DNA of 32,151 bases from Candidatus Opitulatrix cubana. Its GTDB lineage: Bacteria > Actinomycetota > Actinomycetes > Actinomycetales > Bifidobacteriaceae. Below are positions 1-9,073 of this stretch, in pieces; positions within the stretch are counted from its first letter, which is position 1; each line of letters opens with the position of its first letter. A program made the translations under genes and the position numbers. The notes below the pieces were generated by a model. That model searched no databases, was not told where the DNA came from, and saw nothing but the letters and a program-made list of their open reading frames with translations. The DNA lies in NCBI GenBank assembly GCA_031283665.1, contig JAITBJ010000048.1, positions 1 through 32,151 of the forward strand, given 5' to 3'.

Positions 1-101
1 TATTGGGAAGTAATTGATTGAATTAGTTGAGTTAAAAAACTCTTTAAATCTTTTGGTGTTCCTGCTAAGGTTTTTCTAATTTTTCCTGATTCTGTAATCA
101 T
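1..101 (-). CDS. Partial hypothetical protein (MITESGKIRKTLAGTPKDLKSFLTQLIQSITSQ...), runs off the window edge
   Basis: Open minus-strand frame from ATG at 101 to the window edge, starting directly after the stop codon of the 104..871 ORF. Confidence 0.4.
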   Translation of the reverse strand, partial: MITESGKIRKTLAGTPKDLKSFLTQLIQSITSQ

Positions 102-103
102 TT

Positions 104-871
104 CTACGGGGATGGAGCAGGAGTTCCGCATGAAATTGTAAGAGGCGTCCATCCTTTGTCAGTTACTCCATCTGGTTCACTTTCAGATGTGTTTGTCAAA
201 AGTACATCGTCCGATTGTATAATTGGACCAGAGGCTCCAATTAGTTGTGCTTTACCTGAAGCATAAAAAGCGTGGTTGGCGACATTTCTATTATCTCTTA
301 TCCAAATTGAATATATTCCATCTGTATTGACTATAGCAAATTCTATCTTGGTTGTATTTGTAGTAGAAAAAAGAGTTGGGCACCACCTAGCCCCAGTTAT
401 ATAAGGAATGGTCTCTGAAATATTTTTAAAGATAGCTAAATATACTGTTCCGCTGACATTTTCAGTATTGCCGTTTAGAAGATATAGAGAAAAATTGTAA
501 CTTGCATTATAGCTATTGCGATATGTATAAGCAAGAATTTTTGAATAAAGCGTGTAAGTTTGGGACTTCCAGATGTAGGGAGAGTTGGCCTTCCAGCCTG
601 TTGGATAGTTAATCGCAGTATTCATTTCGGTGGTGGATGAAACCTCTAAATTAGTTCGTGCATTAGCTGCATTATTACTTCCAGTTCCACCCTTAGCTAT
701 TGGTAAAACTGAACTAGCGCCACTGGTAGCAGAGTTTAATTCATATCCGCCAATCGCACAAATTAATCCAAACAGTAGCACTGTGATAACAGCACCAATT
801 TTTTGAGGCTTGATTTGTTGCAATTTGTTTTTTAATGTATTCTGTATTTTAGGTTTAATTTTTGTATTCAT
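104..871 (-). CDS. Membrane-anchored/secreted protein with a phage tail-fibre-like GGTG motif
   Basis: 255-aa ORF; N-terminal basic region then hydrophobic segment IGAVITVLLFGLICAIGGYEL; then LPIAKGGTGSNNAANARTNLEV, similar to the tail-fibre GGTGxxxxxxARxNL motif. Confidence 0.65.
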   Translation of the reverse strand: MNTKIKPKIQNTLKNKLQQIKPQKIGAVITVLLFGLICAIGGYELNSATSGASSVLPIAKGGTGSNNAANARTNLEVSSTTEMNTAINYPTGWKANSPYIWKSQTYTLYSKILAYTYRNSYNASYNFSLYLLNGNTENVSGTVYLAIFKNISETIPYITGARWCPTLFSTTNTTKIEFAIVNTDGIYSIWIRDNRNVANHAFYASGKAQLIGASGPIIQSDDVLLTNTSESEPDGVTDKGWTPLTISCGTPAPSP

Positions 872-899
872 AGTTATAGTTTACAAAAAAATCGCCGAA

Positions 900-907
900 C
901 CCCCCCC
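900..907. repeat. C8/G8 homopolymer tract upstream of the 104..871 gene
   Basis: Run of eight C on the + strand (G8 on the coding strand), ~29 nt upstream of the ATG. Confidence 0.8.
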
Positions 908-996
908 GTGCACATAATTATAACAAAATTATAACAATGAGTTTTTTTATTTTTTTTAATTTTTAATGTGATTAAGTTTGAAATAGTATAATTTTG

Positions 997-1069
997 CAGG
1001 GCGGACAGGACTTGAACCTGCAACCCTCGGTTTTGGAGACCGATGCTCTACCAATTGAGCCACCGCCCT
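997..1069 (-). tRNA. tRNA-Trp (CCA)
   Basis: Reverse complement folds as AGGGCGG...CCGCCCU acceptor stem; anticodon loop CU-CCA-AA; T arm GGTTCAAGTCC; located just upstream of secE. Confidence 0.93.
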
Positions 1070-1222
1070 ATTTACATATTTAGTTTATATTATAATGCTC
1101 GTTTTTACAAATAGAGTATTTTTCTTTCAAGATTTGCTAATGTGTGGTAATCTATATTATATCCCCCAAATTATACACAGATTTGCTGTATAGGGCGGAA
1201 AAGAGTAAAAAAAAGGAGAAAA

Positions 1223-1408
1223 ATGAGTGCTATAAAAAAGTTTGTGCTTGAGGTGATTGCTGAGCTAAAGCGAGTAGTCTATCCAACAAGGGCAGAGCTT
1301 ATAGAAAACTCAATAGTAGTTTTAGTGTTTGTGACTATTATGATGGCATTTATCACTCTTATAGATTTTGGAATTGGTCAAGGCGTGATGGCCTTGTTTA
1401 CGAAATAA
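1223..1408 (+). CDS. secE: Preprotein translocase subunit SecE
   Basis: 61 aa, FVLEVIAELKRVVYPTRAELIENSIVVLVFV; SD aaaaggag; followed by nusG. Confidence 0.93.
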   Translation: MSAIKKFVLEVIAELKRVVYPTRAELIENSIVVLVFVTIMMAFITLIDFGIGQGVMALFTK

Positions 1409-1429
1409 GGATGTTTACGAAATAGGTAA
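1396..1429 (+). repeat. Tandem duplication of secE 3' end including stop
   Basis: GTTTACGAAATAaggat then GTTTACGAAATAggtaa; 12 identical nt at 17-nt spacing, encoding FTK-stop in each copy. Confidence 0.75.
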
Positions 1430-1432
1430 TTA

Positions 1433-2131
1433 ATGAGTGAAGAAGTAAAAGATCAAGAAAAGACTACTGAAAGTGTAGTAGCTCCTGCTGAAAAAGCATC
1501 TGTAGAGGTAGATCCTAAAGTAAAAGAGCTAAAAGAGCGTTTGCAAAAAGAAAATGGCAAATGGTATGTAATACATTCGCAAGTAGGATTTGAAAACACT
1601 GTAAAAGATAATTTAGAAAAGCTTTTGACAAGTGGAAGAGCTGGTTCAGATGCTGTTTATGAAGTGGTGGTGCCTACACATATTGAAACTACTGTAAAAG
1701 GTGGTCAGAAAAAATCGAAAGTGGTAGTTAGAATACCCTCTTATGTGTTAGTCAGGATGGATTTGAATGAGGATTCTTGGACTTTAGTTAGAAACACACC
1801 TGGAGTTACATCATTTGCAGGATTAGGTCGTCAGCCAGTGCCTCTTACTATAAAAGAAGTGATGTCTATGTTAGAGCCTATGATTTTGTCTGATGAAAAA
1901 ATCATTGAAGAGGAAAAAGCTCCAGAGCAGGTGAAAAGGACTCGCGCAAAAGCAAATGTAAATTACGAAGTGGGCGAGTTTGTCACAGTTATAGATGGAC
2001 CTTTTGAATCATTAGATGCTACTATTACAGAAGTGAATACAGAATCTGAGAAAATTAAGGTTTTAGTGTCTTTATTTGGAAGAGAGACACCTGTGGAATT
2101 AGGATTTGATCAAATAGAGAAGAAAGATTAA
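1433..2131 (+). CDS. nusG: Transcription termination/antitermination protein NusG
   Basis: [22 protein letters not shown]..., [13 protein letters not shown] region [22 protein letters not shown]. Confidence 0.95.
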   Translation: MSEEVKDQEKTTESVVAPAEKASVEVDPKVKELKERLQKENGKWYVIHSQVGFENTVKDNLEKLLTSGRAGSDAVYEVVVPTHIETTVKGGQKKSKVVVRIPSYVLVRMDLNEDSWTLVRNTPGVTSFAGLGRQPVPLTIKEVMSMLEPMILSDEKIIEEEKAPEQVKRTRAKANVNYEVGEFVTVIDGPFESLDATITEVNTESEKIKVLVSLFGRETPVELGFDQIEKKD

Positions 2132-2143
2132 AGAAAGGCGATT

Positions 2144-2566
2144 ATGGCAAAAGAAATTGTTGGGATTATAAAACTTCAAATTCCTGCAGGGCAAGCTAAT
2201 CCTGCTCCACCAGTTGGTACAGCATTAGGCCCTCATGGCGTAAACATTATGGAGTTTTGTAAAGCGTATAACGAAGTTACTCAGTCCGAGGCAGGAAGTA
2301 TAATACCTGTAGAGATAACTGTGTATGAAGATAGATCTTTTACATTTATTACTAAAACACCTCCAGCAGCTGATTTAATAAAGAAAGCTGCAAAAGTGAA
2401 AAAAGGTGCAGCAAATCCGCTGACTACAAAAGTGGGAGCTATTACATGGGACCAATGTAAGCAAATTGCTGAGCAAAAAATGAAAGATCTTAATGCTAAT
2501 GATTTAGATGCAGGAGCAAAAATAATTGCTGGCACTGCAAGATCCATGGGTATTAAAGTAAATTAA
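2144..2566 (+). CDS. rplK: 50S ribosomal protein L11
   Basis: [36 protein letters not shown]. Confidence 0.97.
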   Translation: MAKEIVGIIKLQIPAGQANPAPPVGTALGPHGVNIMEFCKAYNEVTQSEAGSIIPVEITVYEDRSFTFITKTPPAADLIKKAAKVKKGAANPLTTKVGAITWDQCKQIAEQKMKDLNANDLDAGAKIIAGTARSMGIKVN

Positions 2567-2586
2567 CGGTATTAAGGTAAACTAAA
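2549..2586 (+). repeat. Tandem duplication of rplK 3' end including stop
   Basis: GGTATTAAAGTAAATTAAC / GGTATTAAGGTAAACTAAA; 16/19 identical; both encode GIKVN-stop. Confidence 0.8.
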
Positions 2587-2595
2587 TATAGAAAA

Positions 2596-2631
2596 CAGTA
2601 GCAGGACAGCGTTAGTCCAGACTACAGCTGC
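2596..2631 (+). promoter_or_regulatory. Structured rplK-rplA intergenic mRNA element (possible autogenous L1 site)
   Basis: Nested complementary arms GTAG(2598-2601)/CTAC(2622-2625) and GGAC(2604-2607)/GTCC(2615-2618). Confidence 0.4.
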
Positions 2632-2656
2632 AAACTAAACGAAAGAGAGGAAGCAG

Positions 2657-3346
2657 ATGCAAAAACGCGGAAAAATATATAATCAGGCTTTGTCTAAAAT
2701 AGATAAGTCACGAGTTTACACAACTGATGAGGCTTTTGAGATTTTGAAATCTTTGCCTGATAAGAAATTTGATGAGACTATAGATGTGTCAGTGCGCTTA
2801 TCAGTGGACCCTAAAAAAGCTGATCAAATGGTTAGAGGCACTGTAAGTTTGCCAAATGGCACAGGAAAAACTGCAAAAGTGATAGTTTTTGCACAAGGCG
2901 AAAATGCCGAGGCGGCTAAAGCTGCTGGGGCTGATGAAGTGGGCGCTGATGAGCTAATTGAAAAGGTTTCAAAAGGTTATACAGATTTTGATGCTGCTGT
3001 GGCTACACCTGACCTTATGGGAAAAGTTGGTAAATTAGGTAGAGTTTTAGGTCCAAGAAATCTTATGCCAAACCCTAAAACAGGCACAGTGACTCCAGAT
3101 GTGAAAAAAGCAGTGGAAGATATAAAAGGCGGAAAAATAGATTTTAGAATAGACCGCAATTCTAATTTAGCGTTTATTATTGGGAAAAAATCATTTGAGA
3201 AGACGGCTTTAGTAGAAAACTTTTCTGCTGCTATGGATGAAGTTATTCGTTTGAAGCCAGTAAGCGTAAAAGGTAGATATATTACAAAAGTGGCTATTTC
3301 ATCAACACAAGGACCATCTATTATAGTAGATGTGACACAATTATAA
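2657..3346 (+). CDS. rplA: 50S ribosomal protein L1
   Basis: [62 protein letters not shown]. Confidence 0.97.
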   Translation: MQKRGKIYNQALSKIDKSRVYTTDEAFEILKSLPDKKFDETIDVSVRLSVDPKKADQMVRGTVSLPNGTGKTAKVIVFAQGENAEAAKAAGADEVGADELIEKVSKGYTDFDAAVATPDLMGKVGKLGRVLGPRNLMPNPKTGTVTPDVKKAVEDIKGGKIDFRIDRNSNLAFIIGKKSFEKTALVENFSAAMDEVIRLKPVSVKGRYITKVAISSTQGPSIIVDVTQL

Positions 3347-3358
3347 AGGAGTAAAATT

Positions 3359-3706
3359 ATGCAAACACTAGACGCAGTAGATAAAGCAAATTTGAAAGAG
3401 AATCTTCCACAGCTCAGATCAGGAGACACTGTAAAAGTTAATGTTAAGGTTGTAGAGGGAAACCGATCTCGTATACAGGTTTTTCAGGGTGTGATAATTG
3501 CTATTAACGGCTCTGGGGTGCGACAAACTATTACTGTTAGAAAGCAGTCATTTGGCGTAGGCGTGGAAAGGATTTTTCCTATACATTCACCATCTGTAGA
3601 GTCATTAGAAGTTTTGACACATGGAGATGTGAGAAGAGCAAAACTTTATTATCTGAAAAATCTTGTTGGTAAAAAAGCTAGAGTTAGAGAAAAAAGAGAA
3701 AACTAA
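3359..3706 (+). CDS. rplS: 50S ribosomal protein L19
   Basis: [26 protein letters not shown]...[44 protein letters not shown]. Confidence 0.96.
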   Translation: MQTLDAVDKANLKENLPQLRSGDTVKVNVKVVEGNRSRIQVFQGVIIAINGSGVRQTITVRKQSFGVGVERIFPIHSPSVESLEVLTHGDVRRAKLYYLKNLVGKKARVREKREN

Positions 3707-3708
3707 TT

Positions 3709-4401
3709 ATGTCCGAAGATAACTTGAGTGAGGCTATAACAGATTGGAAAGCTAAACGGGAAGTTAATCAGGAGGCAAAAAAGAAATGGCCTTTTTGGGC
3801 GCAGCTGTTAACTATTTTTGGCACAGCTTTTATATTATCAGTGTTTGTAAGAGTCTTTTTATTTCAGCCATTTCTTATTCCAAGCGGGTCTATGAGACCT
3901 ACATTAGTGGAAAATGATAGAATAGTAGCTAATAAATTATATCCTAAACCATTTGGTCTAAATCATCAAGACATTATAGTGTTTAGAGATCCAGGCGGTT
4001 GGCTTCTGCTTCATAATTTAGAAAATGATAATGATTCTTCATCTCTGTCAGGAGTTTTGGAGTTTTTTGGTCTCAAAGCTCCTGAAGATGAGTATTTGAC
4101 AAAACGCCTTATAGGTATGCCAGGTGATCATATAACATGTGATGGAAACGGCGGACCTGTGGAGATAAATGGAGCGCCATTGAGCGAGCCTTATTTGCCG
4201 CAAGGCGCTTTTCCCTCTCAAGCAAAAATAGATGAAACAGTGCCCCCTAATATGCTCTATGTGTTAGGCGATAACAGATCTAACTCTGCGGATTCGCGCT
4301 ATAATAAAGATAAAGAATATGGTGGATTTGTGCCTGTTGCAAATGTGGTTGGAAAAGTGGTAGCAATTATGTGGCCTTGGGACCATATGAAAACTTTTTA
4401 A
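3709..4401 (+). CDS. lepB: Signal peptidase I
   Basis: FLIPSGSMRPTL catalytic Ser box, KRLIGMPGDHI Lys box, VLGDNRSNSADSR. Confidence 0.95.
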   Translation: MSEDNLSEAITDWKAKREVNQEAKKKWPFWAQLLTIFGTAFILSVFVRVFLFQPFLIPSGSMRPTLVENDRIVANKLYPKPFGLNHQDIIVFRDPGGWLLLHNLENDNDSSSLSGVLEFFGLKAPEDEYLTKRLIGMPGDHITCDGNGGPVEINGAPLSEPYLPQGAFPSQAKIDETVPPNMLYVLGDNRSNSADSRYNKDKEYGGFVPVANVVGKVVAIMWPWDHMKTF

Positions 4402-4525
4402 AAATAACTGTTTACCTGTAAATGCTAACTGTGTAATTTTTGTAAAATCACTTCTAACATAAGTATACAGGTTTAAAATATGCTATCATTTATATAGAAA
4501 ACATTATTGCAAATAAAGGAGAATA

Positions 4526-7129
4526 ATGGTTGCAGAAGTTGAAAAAAAAGTTGACTTGGCGCTAAAAGCCCTTGATGAGTTTTACAAATTAGATCAAGAA
4601 AAAATAGATTATATAGTAAGTAAAATGTCAGTGGCAGGCTTGAATGCCCATCTAACATTAGCAAAAGAGGCTGTGGAAGAGACAAAAAGAGGCAGAATTG
4701 AAGATAAAGCAGTAAAAAACATTTTTGCTTGCGAGCATGTGACCCATTATTTGAAAAAGCAAAAAACAGTTGGCATTATTTCAGAAGACCCAATTTCTGG
4801 AATTATTGAAATTGCAGATCCTGTGGGAGTGATAGCAGGAGTGACGCCTGTTACAAATCCTACATCTACAACTATTTTTAAATCACTTTTAGCAATCAAA
4901 ACGCGTAATCCAATTATTTTCGGTTTCCACCCAAGTGCACAAAAATGCTCTGTGTCAGCTGCAAAAATTATGTTAGAAGCGGCTCGAAAAGCTGGTGCGC
5001 CGAAAAACTGCATTCAGTGGATAGAAAAGCCATCTATAGAAGCTACAAATGCGCTGATGAATAATGATGGTGTGGCTACAATTTTGGCAACAGGCGGAAA
5101 CGCTATGGTAAAAGCTGCATATTCATGCGGCAAGCCAGCACTAGGCGTGGGAGCAGGAAATGTGCCTGCATATGTAGAAAAGTCTGCTGATTTAGATAAA
5201 GCTGCTAATGATATTATCGTGTCTAAAAACTTTGATTATGGTATGATATGCGCTTCAGAGCAGGCTGTGATAGTTGATAAAAGCATTTATACTTCATTTC
5301 TTGGAAAGCTCAAAAAGCTCAATGCTTATGTTTGCACTCCGCAAGAGAAAGCAAAATTAGAAGAGTTTATATTCGGTGTGAAAGCTTATTCAAAAAATTG
5401 CTCACTCAAGTGTTTGAATCCTGATATAGTCGGTCAATCTCCACAATGGATTGCTAAAAATGCAGGATTTAGCGTTCCAGAATCCACATCTGTGATTTTA
5501 GCAGAGGTAAAAGAGGTAGGATGCAAAGAGCCGCTATCTGCAGAAAAGCTCTCTCCTGTGTTAGCAGTTTTGAAAGCTAATACTACTGCGCATGCGTTTG
5601 ATTTAGCAGAGGCGATGCTTGAAAACGGTGGTTTAGGTCATTCAGCTTGTATACATTCCACAGATAAAGAAATTATTAAAAAATACGGTATGAAAATGAA
5701 AGCATGCAGGATTTTGGAAAACTCTCCTACATCTTTAGGCGGTATAGGAGATGTTTATAACGCCATTATTCCATCATTGACTCTTGGATGCGGATCATAC
5801 GGAAAAAATTCAGTATCAAATAATGTGCAGGCAATAAACTTAGTAAATGTGAAAAGAATAGGACGGAGAAATAATAATATGCAATGGTTTAAGATTCCAC
5901 CAAAAATATATATAGAGCCAAACTCAATTCAGTATCTTCGTGATATGCAAGGTGTTCAAAAAGTAGCTATTGTCACAGATAAAGTGATGAGCGATCTTGG
6001 AATGACGCAAAAGGTTATAGATGAACTAGCTGCAAGAGGGGATGCTATTCAAACAAGAGTTTTAGATTTTGTGGAGCCGGAGCCATCTATTGAAACAGTG
6101 CAAAAAGGTGCTGAAATTATGAGAGGATTTTCGCCTGATACTATTATTGCATTAGGGGGCGGTTCACCAATGGATGCTGCTAAAGTGATGTGGCTTTTAT
6201 ACGAAAATCCGGATATTACTTTTGCAGATATTCGTGAAAAGTTTTTCGATATTAGAAAAAGAGCTTTCACACTTCCTAATTTAGGGCGTCTTGCTAAATT
6301 AGTTTGCATTCCTACATCATCTGGAACTGGTTCAGAGGTTACGCCTTTTTCGGTGATTACAGATCATAAAACAGGCTATAAATATCCGCTAGCAGATTAT
6401 TGCTTGACACCAAGCGTGGCAATAGTGGACCCTGTGCTAGCTATGACTCAGCCAAAATCGCTTGCATGTGATAGCGGCTTTGATGCTCTGACTCATGCTA
6501 TTGAAGCTTATGTTTCCACATATGCTAATGATTTTACAGATGGATTAGCTTTGCATGCTATTCGCCTAATATGGGATAATTTAGAGGAATCTGTAAATAA
6601 GGGAGCTGACGCACCTAAAGCACGAGAAAAAATGCATAATGCTGCCACTCTTGCTGGTATGGCATTTGGTTCTGCGTTTTTAGGATTGTGTCATGGAATG
6701 GCTCATACTATTGGCGCCACATTCCATATTCCGCACGGGAGAACAAACTCTATTTTATTGCCTAATGTGATAAGATATAACGCATCTAGTGATGTGAAAC
6801 CAACTTCATGGCCTAAATATGAAAAATATAATGCTGCTGAGCGCTATCAAGATATTGCAAAGCTGCTAAATTTGAAAGCATCTACACCAGTTCAAGGTTC
6901 TGAATCTTTAGCAAAAGCTGTGGAGGATTTGAGAGGCAGATTAGGAATGAGTGCATCGCTAAAAGAAGCGGGCGTGAAAAAAGCTGATTTAGATAAGTCA
7001 TTAGACGCTATTGCTATGAGAGCTTATGAGGACCAATGCACTCCTGCAAATCCTAGAGTTCCTATTTTAGAAGATATAAAAGCTTTAGCATTGAAGTGCT
7101 ATGACGGAGATTCGTGGAAAATTAAATAA
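4526..7129 (+). CDS. adhE: Bifunctional aldehyde-alcohol dehydrogenase AdhE
   Basis: 867 aa; N-terminal ALDH domain (GVGAGNVPAYVEKSAD, ICASEQ) and C-terminal Fe-ADH domain (ALGGGSPMDAAKVMWLLYE, CHGMAHTIGATFHIPHGRTN). Confidence 0.95.
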   Translation: MVAEVEKKVDLALKALDEFYKLDQEKIDYIVSKMSVAGLNAHLTLAKEAVEETKRGRIEDKAVKNIFACEHVTHYLKKQKTVGIISEDPISGIIEIADPVGVIAGVTPVTNPTSTTIFKSLLAIKTRNPIIFGFHPSAQKCSVSAAKIMLEAARKAGAPKNCIQWIEKPSIEATNALMNNDGVATILATGGNAMVKAAYSCGKPALGVGAGNVPAYVEKSADLDKAANDIIVSKNFDYGMICASEQAVIVDKSIYTSFLGKLKKLNAYVCTPQEKAKLEEFIFGVKAYSKNCSLKCLNPDIVGQSPQWIAKNAGFSVPESTSVILAEVKEVGCKEPLSAEKLSPVLAVLKANTTAHAFDLAEAMLENGGLGHSACIHSTDKEIIKKYGMKMKACRILENSPTSLGGIGDVYNAIIPSLTLGCGSYGKNSVSNNVQAINLVNVKRIGRRNNNMQWFKIPPKIYIEPNSIQYLRDMQGVQKVAIVTDKVMSDLGMTQKVIDELAARGDAIQTRVLDFVEPEPSIETVQKGAEIMRGFSPDTIIALGGGSPMDAAKVMWLLYENPDITFADIREKFFDIRKRAFTLPNLGRLAKLVCIPTSSGTGSEVTPFSVITDHKTGYKYPLADYCLTPSVAIVDPVLAMTQPKSLACDSGFDALTHAIEAYVSTYANDFTDGLALHAIRLIWDNLEESVNKGADAPKAREKMHNAATLAGMAFGSAFLGLCHGMAHTIGATFHIPHGRTNSILLPNVIRYNASSDVKPTSWPKYEKYNAAERYQDIAKLLNLKASTPVQGSESLAKAVEDLRGRLGMSASLKEAGVKKADLDKSLDAIAMRAYEDQCTPANPRVPILEDIKALALKCYDGDSWKIK

Positions 7130-7143
7130 TGAAAATTAAATAG
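7118..7143 (+). repeat. Tandem duplication of adhE 3' end including stop
   Basis: AAAATTAAATAA tg AAAATTAAATAG; KIK-stop repeated at 14-nt spacing. Confidence 0.7.
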
Positions 7144-7163
7144 TTTTTTTGTAAGAGGTAATT

Positions 7164-8978
7164 ATGTTTAAAGGTTCAGCGTTCAAGGTTTTATTAACCT
7201 CATTTTTGATTATAACATTAACAGGTTTTGGTATTATTGTAAATAATACTGTATCAAACAGTATTGCATCTACATATAGTGCCGAATCTATACATAGTGC
7301 TGAGTTTACAGCAAATGTTGTAAAAGTGGCACGAGTCGACAATTTAGTAGGTTATTCAACAGGTGGCATAACCTGGGAATATAGTAATGCAAAAAATGCA
7401 GAACATGAAAATACACTACTTGAATATAGGGTTTTGAAAAATGATAAATGGAGCAACTGGGAAAGTGTGGAAGAAGAAAAATCTTTATCAGGTAAAAAAG
7501 GTGCTAGTGAGTTTATTGTATTTGGAAATGTAAAGTCTATAGAAGCACGAATTGGATCAGAGTCAGAAATAAAAGATTTTAAAATAAATGCAACTAATGC
7601 AGATGAGCCAAGTGCTCTTGCTACTGATAGGCTAACAAATGGAGCCAGCGCAAATGGAGACAGCGCAAATGGAGAAAGCACAGAAGATGCTGAAGCAAGC
7701 AGCTCTAATAGTTTGCGTTCAGCACCGCTCACAAGCAGCACATCTCAAACTGTGAAAGCAGGCGCTAGAGAGCCAGCAATTTGTGATAGAGCTTGCTGGG
7801 GCGCTAATGAAAGCTGGATGAGGTGGAATCCTCAGATTATAGAGTATAGGGGTGCTGTAATACATCACACTGCAGGGAGCAACGATTATACAAAAAGCGA
7901 ATCAGCAGGAATAGTCAGGTCTATATATTCTTATCATGCAAACAATCTTGGTTGGGGAGATATAGGATACAATTTTTTAGTAGATAAATATGGTCAAATT
8001 TTTGAGGGCAGATGGTTAAGCAGATATCATCAAGTTCAAGGAGCACATGCTTATGGTGCTAATGAATACACTTTTGGAGTTTCAGCATTAGGAAACTATG
8101 AAACAGCCCAGCCCACTGCCGCTTTATTAGATGCTTTTGCATCTATTATTAGCTGGAAGTTTAGCGTTTATGATATAGACCCTAGAGGTTATGCAAATAT
8201 AGGAACAGAGTCTCAAGGTGTGAAATGGCTACCAACTATTTTAGGTCATAGAGATGTGGGTGCTACAGCTTGCCCTGGAAAAAACTTGTATGCTAAATTG
8301 ACTGATCTAAAGCTGCTTATTCAATCAGATTATGGAGTAGGGGGTGCTATAGGCAATAAATGGATGGCATTAGGAGCTGCAGGCGGGAGAATGGGATTTC
8401 CAACTTCTGAAGAGATTCCTGATGGTAATGGTCAAGCACAAACTTTCCAAGGCGGAAATATATATTGGAAAAAATCAACAGGTGATACACATCCTACATG
8501 GGGAGCAATTAAATCAAAATACAATTCCATGACTGCTAGATATGGTGTTTTAGGCTATCCAACTAGCGATGAACTGAATTTGGCAAAAGGTGCAGCACAA
8601 ACTTTTGATGGCGGAAACATTTACTGGAATAAATCTACAAAAAAAACGTTTTCAGTAATAGGGCTTATAAAAAAAGCGTATAGCGCTAAAAACGGTGCAA
8701 GCGGACCTGCTGGATTTCCTAAATCTGATGAGATGGCGGGCTCTAAAGGACTGGGTCAAATTTTTGATAATGGAAAAATCTTTTTGCAAGACGGGAGTTC
8801 AAAAGCATATTGGGCGCATGATGCGATAGGAAACTTATATGATGCATTAGGCTCTCGAGGAGGAAAACTTGGTTATCCAATCACTGATGAAATAAAAACA
8901 TCATCATACACTTATCAAAAATTTGAGAATGGTGAAATCAGATGGACGCAGGCTCGCGACGCATGGGTAGTTTATTAG
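7164..8978 (+). CDS. Secreted peptidoglycan recognition protein/N-acetylmuramoyl-L-alanine amidase with C-terminal LGFP repeats
   Basis: Signal-like N-terminus; PGRP core AVIHHTAGSNDYT...HANNLGWGDIGYNFLVDKYGQIFEGR...GHRDVGATACPG; four LGFP-like repeats (GRMGFPTSEE, YGVLGYPTSDE, PAGFPKSDE, GKLGYPITDE). Confidence 0.93.
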   Translation: MFKGSAFKVLLTSFLIITLTGFGIIVNNTVSNSIASTYSAESIHSAEFTANVVKVARVDNLVGYSTGGITWEYSNAKNAEHENTLLEYRVLKNDKWSNWESVEEEKSLSGKKGASEFIVFGNVKSIEARIGSESEIKDFKINATNADEPSALATDRLTNGASANGDSANGESTEDAEASSSNSLRSAPLTSSTSQTVKAGAREPAICDRACWGANESWMRWNPQIIEYRGAVIHHTAGSNDYTKSESAGIVRSIYSYHANNLGWGDIGYNFLVDKYGQIFEGRWLSRYHQVQGAHAYGANEYTFGVSALGNYETAQPTAALLDAFASIISWKFSVYDIDPRGYANIGTESQGVKWLPTILGHRDVGATACPGKNLYAKLTDLKLLIQSDYGVGGAIGNKWMALGAAGGRMGFPTSEEIPDGNGQAQTFQGGNIYWKKSTGDTHPTWGAIKSKYNSMTARYGVLGYPTSDELNLAKGAAQTFDGGNIYWNKSTKKTFSVIGLIKKAYSAKNGASGPAGFPKSDEMAGSKGLGQIFDNGKIFLQDGSSKAYWAHDAIGNLYDALGSRGGKLGYPITDEIKTSSYTYQKFENGEIRWTQARDAWVVY

Positions 8979-9055
8979 CATGGCCTGTTTATTAGTATGG
9001 CTTGTTTATTAGTGTGAGTTGTTTATTTGATAGAAACTGTTTATTAGGTTTGACT
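8970..9055 (+). repeat. Five-copy ~17-bp tandem repeat starting in the last codons of the amidase gene
   Basis: GTTTATTAGCATGGCCT/GTTTATTAGTATGGCTT/GTTTATTAGTGTGAGTT/GTTTATTTGATAGAAACT/GTTTATTAGGTTTGACT. Confidence 0.85.
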
Positions 9056-9073
9056 AATTGAAAAAGGAGAAAA

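Noticed and set aside
2132-2143. Possible sixth 3'-end duplication at nusG (GAAAGATTAAA / GAAAGGCGATTA)
   Set aside because: Similarity too short and gapped; can be explained by the rplK ribosome-binding site.
2281-3429. Minus-strand ORFs 2281..2547 and 2977..3429
   Set aside because: Antisense shadows of rplK and rplA/rplS; no recognisable protein and the plus-strand genes are unambiguous.
4747-6309. Minus-strand ORFs within adhE
   Set aside because: Shadow ORFs opposite a clearly conserved coding region.
8970-9055. 17-bp repeat array considered as CRISPR
   Set aside because: Repeats are contiguous without unique spacers of constant length, there are no cas genes, and the array begins within a coding end.
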